Assembly (NCBI RefSeq): GCF_005080965.1
Contig: NZ_CP034867.1
Span: 558,001 to 622,000 of the forward strand
Source: Buchnera aphidicola (Macrosiphum gaurae)
GTDB lineage: Bacteria > Pseudomonadota > Gammaproteobacteria > Enterobacterales > Enterobacteriaceae
Length of the DNA: 64,000 nt
Reading direction: 5' to 3'
The notes beneath the pieces were generated by a model. The model worked only from the letters and a program-made list of their open reading frames with translations. It searched no databases and had not been told where the DNA came from. Numbering within the stretch: position 1 is the first letter of the stretch; the number at the start of each line of letters is the position of its first letter. Positions 32,776-40,525 of this stretch are shown here, in pieces. The position numbers and the translations under genes are program-made.

Positions 32776-33828
32776 ATGACAAAATATATTTTTTCACAAT
32801 TAGTTTTAAACTGGTACCATAAACATGGTAGAAAAGATTTGCCATGGCAAAAAAATAAAACGTTGTATATAGTCTGGATATCTGAAATAATGTTACAGCA
32901 AACAACAGTAAAATCCGTCATTCCTTATTTTAAAAAGTTTATGTTAAACTTTCCAAATATAAAATCTTTGAGCGATAGTAAATTAGATGATATTTTATAT
33001 ATATGGAGCGGTCTGGGCTATTATAGAAGAGCTCAAAATATTTATAAATCCGCACAAATAATTACAGAAAAATATAAAGGAATCTTTCCTAATCAATTTT
33101 TAGATATTATCAAATTGCCTGGCATAGGAAGATCTACAGCGGGAGCTATTTTATCTTTATCGTTAAATTTTTATTATCCTATTTTAGATGGGAATGTAAA
33201 AAGAATTTTAATTCGTTATTATGGAATAACAAGATTTTTAAAAGACAAAAAAACAGAAAAAATATTATGGAATATAACTGAATCAGTTACACCAATACAT
33301 AACACCGGCAAATTTAATCAGGGAATGATGGATATAGGTTCATCAATTTGCACGTTTAAAAAACCCAAATGTATAATTTGTCCATTAAATAAGGAATGCA
33401 TTGCTAAAATAACACAAAAATGGGAAAAATACCCTTTAAAAAATATAAAAAAAATATATCCTGAAAAAATCGCTTGGTTTATTATTATCAAATATAAAAA
33501 TAGTATTTTGCTAAAAAAAAATATAGAACAAGAAATTTGGAAAAATTTATTTTGTTTTCCAAAATTTAATAACAAAAAAACAGCTTTGAATTGGTTAAAA
33601 GAAAAAGAAATAAATATAAATAAATATAAAAATATGATATCATTTTTTCATAAATTTAGTCATTTTATTTTACATATTCATCCAATTTTAATTACAATAC
33701 CCTATATTCCGGAATTTTTAAAAACAAATGAAAAAAATATTTGGTACAACTTTAAAAATCCTCAACGTATAGGATTACCTCGACCAATCGAGAAAATACT
33801 TGAATCCTTGAAAAAAGATATTTTTTAA
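32776..33828 (+). CDS. mutY: Adenine DNA glycosylase MutY
   Basis: MutY removes adenine mispaired with 8-oxoguanine. The start at 32776 gives MTKYIFSQLVLNWYHKHGRK, which aligns base for base with E. coli MutY; an ATG five codons upstream is also open. SEIMLQQTTV carries the catalytic glutamate, LPGIGRSTAGAI is the helix-hairpin-helix, and the catalytic aspartate is in NQGMMDIGSSIC. The 4Fe-4S ligands follow the C-X6-C-X2-C-X5-C pattern in CTFKKPKCIICPLNKEC. The C-terminal 8-oxoG domain is retained. Confidence 0.96.
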   Translation: MTKYIFSQLVLNWYHKHGRKDLPWQKNKTLYIVWISEIMLQQTTVKSVIPYFKKFMLNFPNIKSLSDSKLDDILYIWSGLGYYRRAQNIYKSAQIITEKYKGIFPNQFLDIIKLPGIGRSTAGAILSLSLNFYYPILDGNVKRILIRYYGITRFLKDKKTEKILWNITESVTPIHNTGKFNQGMMDIGSSICTFKKPKCIICPLNKECIAKITQKWEKYPLKNIKKIYPEKIAWFIIIKYKNSILLKKNIEQEIWKNLFCFPKFNNKKTALNWLKEKEININKYKNMISFFHKFSHFILHIHPILITIPYIPEFLKTNEKNIWYNFKNPQRIGLPRPIEKILESLKKDIF

Positions 33829-33846
33829 AAAAGGAATATTAAAATA

Positions 33847-34092
33847 ATGAAACGTATCATTTTTTGTATGTTTTTAAAAAAAAAATCTATTGGTCAAGAT
33901 TTTCAATCTTATCCAGGTGAATTAGGTGAAAAAATATATAATCATATCTCAAAAAAAGCATGGAAAAAATGGCTGGAGAAACAGACTATTTTAATTAATG
34001 AAAAAAATCTTAATATGTTAATATTAGAAGACCGTAAAAAACTTGAAGAGTATATGAAAGCATTTTTATTCAAAAATAAAAATATTATATAG
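33847..34092 (+). CDS. yggX: Fe(2+)-trafficking protein YggX (short)
   Basis: YggX helps protect or repair iron-sulfur proteins under oxidative stress. The 81-residue product begins [20 protein letters not shown] and includes [22 protein letters not shown] and [11 protein letters not shown]. The cysteine near residue 7 is present. The E. coli protein has 91 residues; about ten C-terminal residues are missing. A run of ten A (33876-33885) encodes KKK. It lies 18 bases after mutY, as in E. coli. Confidence 0.94.
   Translation: MKRIIFCMFLKKKSIGQDFQSYPGELGEKIYNHISKKAWKKWLEKQTILINEKNLNMLILEDRKKLEEYMKAFLFKNKNII
33876..33885 (+). repeat. A10 homopolymer inside yggX
   Basis: Ten consecutive A near the 5' end of yggX are in frame in the genome. 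This is a potential transcriptional slippage site. Confidence 0.9.
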
Positions 34093-34170
34093 TAACAATT
34101 TACGTAAAATTTTAAATATTTAAAATTTTTTTCTAATATCTATTACTCACTTTATAAAAAAATTCGAACA

Positions 34171-34956
34171 GTGCTTATACTTGATTCTGGAGTCGGCGGA
34201 CTATCTGTCTTAAAAAATATAAAAAAAAATCTACCAAAAATTAATTATGTTTATATGCTAGATAATGAAGCGTTTCCCTATGGAAATAAAACGGAATGGT
34301 TTATACTTCAAAGAAGTATAAAAATAATCAATACAATAAAAAAAATTTATCCTATTACTATAGTTGTTATTGCTTGTAATACAGTAAGTACTGTAGCTCT
34401 GTCTATTTTAAGAAATAAATTTAACTTGCCCATTATTGGGATATTTCCTGCTATAGAAACTGCGGAAAAGATTACTAAAAATAAAATTATTGGTTTAATA
34501 GCTACTCAAGCAACAATTAATTCTTTTTACACCAAAAACAAAATACAAAAAAATTCTTCTAATACTATAAAAATAATAAGTACAAATAAATTAGCTTTAA
34601 TAGCTGAAAAAAAAATTCGGGGTACTACAGTTTCACAAATACAATTGAAAAATATTTTTAAACCATGGATAAATCTTTCAATATGTCCAGATACTGTTAT
34701 CTTAGGTTGTACTCATTTCTCGTTATTAAGAGAAGAAATAAAAAAAATACTATGTGTAAAATCATCAATTTATTTTATTGATTCGATAAACATAATTACA
34801 TATCAAGTTAAAAATTATCTCAATCAATCTGAAATTAAGTTAAATATAAAGAAAAATATTTTTTTATATTCAAAAAAGAATGATAATTTTAAAAAATTAT
34901 TAGTTTTTTTAAAAAAATATCAATTTGAAATAATTGAATATATTAATTTAAATTAA
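34171..34956 (+). CDS. murI: Glutamate racemase
   Basis: MurI makes D-glutamate for peptidoglycan. The 261-residue product contains both catalytic cysteines, in VIACNTVSTVAL and VILGCTHFSLL, and the first-strand motif ILDSGVGGLSV. The only standard start in reach is GTG at 34171, giving just four residues before the DSGVGG motif. In-frame codons upstream read YKKIRT before VLILDSG, resembling the family N terminus but lacking ATG, GTG or TTG. The C terminus overlaps the convergent sbcB stop by 14 bases. Confidence 0.93.
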   Translation: MLILDSGVGGLSVLKNIKKNLPKINYVYMLDNEAFPYGNKTEWFILQRSIKIINTIKKIYPITIVVIACNTVSTVALSILRNKFNLPIIGIFPAIETAEKITKNKIIGLIATQATINSFYTKNKIQKNSSNTIKIISTNKLALIAEKKIRGTTVSQIQLKNIFKPWINLSICPDTVILGCTHFSLLREEIKKILCVKSSIYFIDSINIITYQVKNYLNQSEIKLNIKKNIFLYSKKNDNFKKLLVFLKKYQFEIIEYINLN

Positions 34957-36388
34957 AATCTTTAAAAAATAGTTTCTTATATTTTTTTAAAACATAATCT
35001 AATAATTTTTTCAATAATATTACTTTTTCTAAATCATTAGAATATTTTTTTAATAAGGATTGAATTTTTTTTTGATATTCTTCTAAAAATCTTGAATTGA
35101 AAAAATGTATGCAATGTTTTAACCACATTTCTTTTTCATCTTTATCTAGCGTGTTAAAAAAATTACGAGCACGATAACGAAAAAATATATTTTTTAAACG
35201 AGAGTCATGGAAATCAAAATTAGTATTTTTTAAAAAAACTGGTTCAGTATTCCTTATAATTTTTATAATTTTTTTATCATGCGTATCAAAAAAAGAACTG
35301 TATATTTCTAAATCAACATTAAAATTTTTTTTAAAAACTTTTTCCCTAGAAAAAATAACTTGAATATTTTTAATAAAAAAATCATTTTCTCTTATTAAAT
35401 CAACATTTTTATAAAAAAAAGAAGTCTCAATATTTAATCGAATATAATCTTGTTCTCGCATTGTTTTAATTGGTGCTAATATAGGACAACGATTCAAGTA
35501 CAAAAAAACTATTCCTAAATTAAATAAATTTTTAATAAAAATATCATCAAAAGATATTTTTTTACAAATATGTATTAATTCTCTAACATCTTTAAATAAA
35601 TCAACCGCAATGACTATATTGCTATTATTTTTATCCCATAGTATGGGAAGTATAAAACTCATATTATGACGAATAGCACCAAAATGACTAGAAATATAAA
35701 TTATTGGTTGAAATTTTTTTAAGTCAATCAATTTACATATATGATTTTTTTTCCTTATTTTAAAGAAAAAATTAAAAAGTCTAGGTTGTTTTTTCTTAAT
35801 AAGTTTTGCTATTTCAATGGTTGCATATACATCTGAAAGAGCATCATGTGCATTTAAATGTGCAATTTTATTTATTTCTGTTAAATCAGATAGTTTAAAA
35901 CTTGGTAAACCTGATTTATTTTTAGGCCATTTTATACCACTAGGTCGCAATACATAACATGCTCGCAGTAGATTTAATAGATCCCAACGAGAATTTCCAT
36001 TTTTCCAGCTCCATTCATAAGGATCAAAAAAATTCCTATAAAATATATTTCTTGTGATTTCATCATCAAAATTAATATTATTATAACCAAGAATACAAGT
36101 GTTAGATTCTATTAAAATATTATATATTTTTTTAGAAAAATTATATTCATTAGTTCCATTTTTTTCTGTATATTGAGGGGTAATATGAGTAATTAAAACA
36201 GATTGAGGATCGGGTAAATAATCATCTGGAGGAAAACAATAAAAATACCGCGGTTTATCTATTACGTTTAAATTCATATCTGTTCTAACACATGCAAATT
36301 GAGCAGGTTTATCTAAAGCTGGATGTATACCAAAAGTTTCATAATCATAAAACAAAAAAGTAGGCATATTTTTTTTAAATTGCATCAT
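34943..36388 (-). CDS. sbcB: Exodeoxyribonuclease I
   Basis: ExoI degrades single-stranded DNA 3' to 5' and acts in repair with SSB. The 481-residue product (E. coli 475) carries DEDDh exonuclease motifs: FLFYDYETFG (residues 11-20), ILGYNNINFDDEITRN and NAHDALSDVYATI. The helical C-terminal segment keeps FRYRARNFFNTLDKDE. Its stop overlaps that of murI by 14 bases in convergent orientation, a sign of spacer loss. Confidence 0.96.
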   Translation of the reverse strand: MMQFKKNMPTFLFYDYETFGIHPALDKPAQFACVRTDMNLNVIDKPRYFYCFPPDDYLPDPQSVLITHITPQYTEKNGTNEYNFSKKIYNILIESNTCILGYNNINFDDEITRNIFYRNFFDPYEWSWKNGNSRWDLLNLLRACYVLRPSGIKWPKNKSGLPSFKLSDLTEINKIAHLNAHDALSDVYATIEIAKLIKKKQPRLFNFFFKIRKKNHICKLIDLKKFQPIIYISSHFGAIRHNMSFILPILWDKNNSNIVIAVDLFKDVRELIHICKKISFDDIFIKNLFNLGIVFLYLNRCPILAPIKTMREQDYIRLNIETSFFYKNVDLIRENDFFIKNIQVIFSREKVFKKNFNVDLEIYSSFFDTHDKKIIKIIRNTEPVFLKNTNFDFHDSRLKNIFFRYRARNFFNTLDKDEKEMWLKHCIHFFNSRFLEEYQKKIQSLLKKYSNDLEKVILLKKLLDYVLKKYKKLFFKDFNLN

Positions 36389-36486
36389 TTTCTAATTTTA
36401 ATAAAATAATTAAATAAAATGTTAAACTTTCAAAAAATTAAATCAACCAATAAAAATTGAATGAAAATATAAAAAGGCTTCTTAAT

Positions 36487-36795
36487 ATGTCAGATACAAA
36501 AAAATCGTTTAAAAATGTATTAGAATTTGTACATAAATTTAGAAGAAAAAATAAAATTAAAAGAGAAATAAGTGATATTGAAAAAAAAATAAGAGATAAC
36601 CAAAAAAGAATATTACTATTAGATAATCTTAGCCAATATATTACTTCAGACATGAATTATGAAGAAATTAAGAAGATAATTTTCATGATGAAAAGTGATT
36701 ATGAAGATAGAATAGATGATTATATTGTTAAAAACGCAGAATTATCTCAAGAAAAAAGAAATTTGTCAAAAGAATTAAAATTAATTATTAATTAG
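36487..36795 (+). CDS. tmaR: PTS regulator TmaR (YeeX, DUF496)
   Basis: TmaR in E. coli gathers enzyme I of the phosphotransferase system at the cell pole and so modulates sugar uptake. The 102-residue product starts [23 protein letters not shown]. It matches the coiled-coil DUF496 family over its length, including [21 protein letters not shown] and [17 protein letters not shown]. An AAGG lies upstream of 36487; a start ten codons earlier is less likely. Keeping this small regulator fits the mannitol transporter gene found at 50500-52401. Confidence 0.93.
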   Translation: MSDTKKSFKNVLEFVHKFRRKNKIKREISDIEKKIRDNQKRILLLDNLSQYITSDMNYEEIKKIIFMMKSDYEDRIDDYIVKNAELSQEKRNLSKELKLIIN

Positions 36796-36805
36796 AAATA
36801 TTTTT

Positions 36806-36878
36806 CTCCTCCGACTGGATTCGAACCAGTGACATACGGATTAACAGTCCGCCGTTCTACCAACTGAACTACAGAGGA
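36806..36878 (-). tRNA. tRNA-Asn (anticodon GTT)
   Basis: The minus strand reads TCCTCTGTAGTTCAGTTGG with acceptor TCCTCTG paired to CGGAGGA, anticodon loop ACTGTTAAT giving GTT, and T arm CTGGTTCGAATCCAG. The discriminator is G, as expected for Asn. CCA is not encoded. It lies 11 bases beyond tmaR on the opposite strand. Confidence 0.97.
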
Positions 36879-37013
36879 AAATAAGAATATATATATCAAA
36901 ATTTTTTATATTTGTCAAATATATATAAAAAAATATTTAAAAAAATATAAAAATTTTAAAAGAGTTCTAGATTATTAGAAAAAATTGATTTATAGTATGA
37001 GGGTAAGAAAAAT

Positions 37014-37086
37014 GGCCCTTTAGCTCAGTGGTAAGAGCAGGCGACTCATAATCGCTTGGTCGCTGGTTCAAATCCAGCAAGGGCCA
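37014..37086 (+). tRNA. tRNA-Ile2 (anticodon CAT, lysidine-modified)
   Basis: The anticodon is CAT, but the body is that of E. coli tRNA-Ile2 rather than a methionine tRNA: the D arm, anticodon stem GGCGACTCATAATCGCT and the T arm CGCTGGTTCAAATCCAGC are nearly identical to ileX/ileY. The acceptor is GGCCCTT with AAGGGCC, discriminator A, and no encoded CCA. It should need TilS to convert C34 to lysidine and read AUA, a frequent codon in this genome. Confidence 0.95.
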
Positions 37087-37226
37087 TCAAGAAAAAATAA
37101 AATTAACTTTTTCTCTATATTTTATCTAATAAAAATAAAATCATGCTTAATTTTTAATATTAATTCAAGTGATTAATATGTGAAATTCTATTCTAAATTT
37201 TTACAATTAATTAGGATTTAATTTTT

Positions 37227-37868
37227 ATGGACTGGAAAAAAGAATTTATTGATTTTTCATTTAAAAAACAAGCATTAAAATTTGGAATTTTTAAACTAAA
37301 ATCAGGACGAACTAGCCCTTATTTTTTTAATTCAGGCTTACTATCTACAGGCACAGACATTATTAAAATCGGTTTATTTTATGCTCATTCTATAGTAGAT
37401 TCAAAAATAGAATTTGACATGTTATTTGGTCCAGCATATAAAGGTATTCCTATAGCTGTAGCTACTTCTATAGCGTTAAAAAGTCACTATAATTTAAATA
37501 TACCATATTCTTTTAATAGAAAAGAAAAAAAAACATACGGAGAAAAAGGAGATTTAATTGGAGAGAAAATAAATAAAAAAAGAATTATTATTTTAGATGA
37601 TGTAATCACATCAGGAACTGCAATACATAATTCAATTGAAATTATTGAAAAAAAAGGAGCAAAAATTTCTTCTGTATTTGTACTTTTAGATCGTAAAGAA
37701 AAAGGAAAAAGAAATTTATATACCATTAATCATCTCACAAATAAAAAAAGTTATAAAATTACTTCCATAATAACCATTGAAGATTTAATATCTTATTTAC
37801 TAGAAGATAAAAAATTAAAAAAACATATACCTGAATTAATAAAATATCGTGAAAAATATGGAATTTAA
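37227..37868 (+). CDS. pyrE: Orotate phosphoribosyltransferase
   Basis: PyrE adds ribose 5-phosphate from PRPP to orotate in pyrimidine synthesis. The 213-residue product has E. coli length and starts MDWKKEFIDFSFKKQALKFG. Substrate-binding LKSGRTSPYFFN and FGPAYKGIPIA are present, the flexible loop has KTYGEKGDLIG, and the PRPP motif is IILDDVITSGTAI near residues 119-131. It is convergent with dut, as in E. coli, with slmA lost between. Confidence 0.97.
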   Translation: MDWKKEFIDFSFKKQALKFGIFKLKSGRTSPYFFNSGLLSTGTDIIKIGLFYAHSIVDSKIEFDMLFGPAYKGIPIAVATSIALKSHYNLNIPYSFNRKEKKTYGEKGDLIGEKINKKRIIILDDVITSGTAIHNSIEIIEKKGAKISSVFVLLDRKEKGKRNLYTINHLTNKKSYKITSIITIEDLISYLLEDKKLKKHIPELIKYREKYGI

Positions 37869-37880
37869 AAATGTTTTTTC

Positions 37881-38336
37881 TTAGATAAGACCAGAGTGAC
37901 CAAAACCTTTTTCTGAACGGAAAGTTTTATTAAATTCTTTTACCAAAGAAAAACATGGTCGAATAATTGGAATAAATATTATTTGTGCCACTCTATCATT
38001 TGGATTTATATAAAAATCTTTATTGCTACGATTCCAGAGTGATATCATTAATTGACCTTGATAATCAGAATCAATTAAACCAACTAAATTACCTAAAACA
38101 ATACCTTTTTTATGACCTAGTCCAGATCTAGGTAAAATTAATGCTGTAATATTAGGATCTGCAATATATATTGCCAATCCAGTTGGCACTAAAATAGTTT
38201 TTTGAGACTGCAATTTAATTTTTTTTTCTAAACAAGCTCTGAGATCTAGTCCAGACGATCCTGATGTCGCATATGAAGGCAAAGAAAAATTTTTCTTTAT
38301 ACGTGAATCTAAAATTTTTATTTCAATATTGTTCAT
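37881..38336 (-). CDS. dut: dUTP diphosphatase
   Basis: Dut hydrolyses dUTP to dUMP, keeping uracil out of DNA and feeding dTMP synthesis. The start at 38336 gives [17 protein letters not shown] and 151 residues, the trimeric dUTPase length. Motifs [36 protein letters not shown] and the C-terminal SEKGFGHSG (motif 5) are all present. Upstream open codons overlap cysQ and are not part of the family. Confidence 0.96.
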   Translation of the reverse strand: MNNIEIKILDSRIKKNFSLPSYATSGSSGLDLRACLEKKIKLQSQKTILVPTGLAIYIADPNITALILPRSGLGHKKGIVLGNLVGLIDSDYQGQLMISLWNRSNKDFYINPNDRVAQIIFIPIIRPCFSLVKEFNKTFRSEKGFGHSGLI

Positions 38337-38380
38337 AATAAAATTATATATTTTTTGAAAGATGAATGTTAAACGAAAAA

Positions 38381-39130
38381 TTATAATACAGATACACAAA
38401 AACCAGAATTGATAAAAGAAGAACGAGAAGATAATGAATAACTTAAATTCTCACCCGTCCATGTTTTGACTTTTCCACCAGCAGCAGTAACAATGGCATG
38501 ACCAGCAGCAGTATCCCATATATGAGTATTCCCAAATCGCGGATAAATTTGAGCAGTTCCTTCTGCTATTAAGCAGAATTTTAATGACGAACCTAATTTT
38601 TTTAACTTATAGTTTTTTATGTCTTTTAAGTAATTTTTTAATTCTTTATCAGAATGGGACCGACTAGTAATTAATAATGGAATTTTTGATTGAGAAACAT
38701 TAATTTTTTCTTTTAAACCTAATCGTCTTTCTTTCCAAGCATGATTCGAAAATGAAGAATATAAAATATCAAAAAAAGGAGCATATATTACTCCTAGAAC
38801 AGGAGATCCATTTTTAATTAAACTAATATTTACTGTAAATTCACCATTTTTTTTTAAAAATTCTTTAGTTCCATCTAAGGGATCAATTAACCAGTAATTT
38901 TTCCAATGACGACAAATTTTAAAATCATATGATTCTTCTTCAGAAATGATTGGAAATTCGGGAGAAATAGATAGAAGGCCTCTTTTAATTATATTATTAA
39001 CTGTATAATCAACATTGGTTATAGGAGTATCATCTACTTTATAAGAAACGTTTATAAATTTTTCAGAATTGTAAAAATTCATAATACAACTACCGGCACG
39101 ACGTGCCAATTCACAAATTTTATCTAACAT
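38381..39130 (-). CDS. cysQ: 3'(2'),5'-bisphosphate nucleotidase CysQ
   Basis: CysQ hydrolyses 3'-phosphoadenosine 5'-phosphate, a by-product of sulfate assimilation and acyl-carrier protein loading. The 249-residue product (E. coli 246) has the Mg-dependent phosphatase motifs [21 protein letters not shown] and [24 protein letters not shown] is also conserved. It lies 45 bases beyond dut and next to rplI on the same strand. Confidence 0.96.
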   Translation of the reverse strand: MLDKICELARRAGSCIMNFYNSEKFINVSYKVDDTPITNVDYTVNNIIKRGLLSISPEFPIISEEESYDFKICRHWKNYWLIDPLDGTKEFLKKNGEFTVNISLIKNGSPVLGVIYAPFFDILYSSFSNHAWKERRLGLKEKINVSQSKIPLLITSRSHSDKELKNYLKDIKNYKLKKLGSSLKFCLIAEGTAQIYPRFGNTHIWDTAAGHAIVTAAGGKVKTWTGENLSYSLSSRSSFINSGFCVSVL

Positions 39131-39175
39131 TTTACGCCATATTTTTAAAGGTATTAGAAAAAAAAATTAATTAAA

Positions 39176-39628
39176 TTAATTTTTTGAAATTATATTAACT
39201 ATAAAATTAATAGAAACTTTGACATGTGGTTGAAAAATAACTACGTGCTCACCAACTTGACGAAGCAAACCGTTAGGCAATCGAATTTCTTTTTTATTGA
39301 TTTTTATACCTAACAATGTAATTTCTTTAATAATATCTCTAACACCTACGGAACCAAATATCTTACCTTCTTTTCCAACTTTAGATGAAATAGTTATAGA
39401 ACTTATTTTTTTTAATTTTTCAGCCCTGGATTCAGCTATAAGAAATTTACTAATATTTTCTTGTTCTAAAGCGAGACGTTGAGCTTCAAAAGATTCAATA
39501 TTTTTTTTATTAGCTACAATAGCTTTTCCTTTTGGAATTAAAAAATTTCTTGCATAACCAGATTTTACATTTATAACTGAACCTGAATCACCTAATTTTT
39601 GAATTTTAGATAAAAGTATAACTTCCAT
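39176..39628 (-). CDS. rplI: 50S ribosomal protein L9
   Basis: L9 links the base of the L1 stalk to a neighbouring region and helps frame maintenance. The 150-residue product begins MEVILLSKIQKLGDSGSVIN. The N-terminal domain with GYARNFLIPKGKAIVANKKN and the long connecting helix (residues 40-75) are clear; the C-terminal domain ends with VIFQPHVKVSINFIV. It is the last gene of the rpsF-rpsR-rplI cluster. Confidence 0.97.
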   Translation of the reverse strand: MEVILLSKIQKLGDSGSVINVKSGYARNFLIPKGKAIVANKKNIESFEAQRLALEQENISKFLIAESRAEKLKKISSITISSKVGKEGKIFGSVGVRDIIKEITLLGIKINKKEIRLPNGLLRQVGEHVVIFQPHVKVSINFIVNIISKN

Positions 39629-39673
39629 AATTTATTATTCTCCTTTTTTTTATAATATAAAAATTAAATTATT

Positions 39674-39916
<243 letters not shown>

Positions 39917-40019
39917 TCATTACAAATGATAAAATTTTTTATATGATTTTTTTATAAAATATATTACAAAGTTCAAGTTTAATTAAGAATTTTTTTTAAA
40001 CATAGTAGAATATACTAAA

Positions 40020-40361
40020 CTATTTTTTTTCTTTTTTATCATCTTTTAATTTTAAAATAGGAGATGATTCAACTATTGCTTTTTTCATAGACATAATCAT
40101 ATTGCGAAGGATTGTATTATCAAAACGGAATTCTGTTGCTAGAAGAGTTATGGTTTTAGGAAAGACTTCTATGTTCATTAAAATATAATGTGCTTTTTGC
40201 AATTTATTTATTGAATACGATAATTGACGTCTACCCCAATCTTCTAAACGGTGTATGATTCCGCCGTCATTGCTGATAATTTTTTTATATTTTTCAAGTA
40301 ATAATGATATTTTTTCGCTATGATCAGGATGAACCATAAATATTATTTCATAATGACGCAT
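40020..40361 (-). CDS. rpsF: 30S ribosomal protein S6
   Basis: S6 forms a heterodimer with S18 and binds 16S rRNA. The 113-residue product starts [19 protein letters not shown]. The motif [23 protein letters not shown] is conserved, and the C terminus is lysine-rich and shorter than the variable acidic tail of E. coli. GAAGGAG precedes the ATG. Its leader contains a stem-loop listed separately. Confidence 0.97.
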   Translation of the reverse strand: MRHYEIIFMVHPDHSEKISLLLEKYKKIISNDGGIIHRLEDWGRRQLSYSINKLQKAHYILMNIEVFPKTITLLATEFRFDNTILRNMIMSMKKAIVESSPILKLKDDKKEKK

Positions 40362-40386
40362 TACGATGCTCCTTCTGGTTTATTTA

Positions 40387-40428
40387 GCTTCCTTACAAGA
40401 TAATTTTATAAATATTTTTTAAGGAAGC
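40387..40428 (-). promoter_or_regulatory. Stem-loop in the rpsF leader
   Basis: GCTTCCTTA at 40387-40395 and TAAGGAAGC at 40420-40428 form a perfect 9-base-pair stem with a 24-base loop, ending 26 bases before the rpsF start. Many bacteria control this operon through an S6:S18-binding leader. I do not see the CCG core of that motif clearly, so this is a candidate by position and pairing only. It could instead be the terminator of rnr upstream. Confidence 0.4.
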
Positions 40429-40525
40429 AAGGAACTTTTATAAATATTAAAAATAATTAATCTATATAGTAATTTACTTATTTAAAAAAATCAATACTAT
40501 TTCATAGTTTTAAAAACAAAAATTA

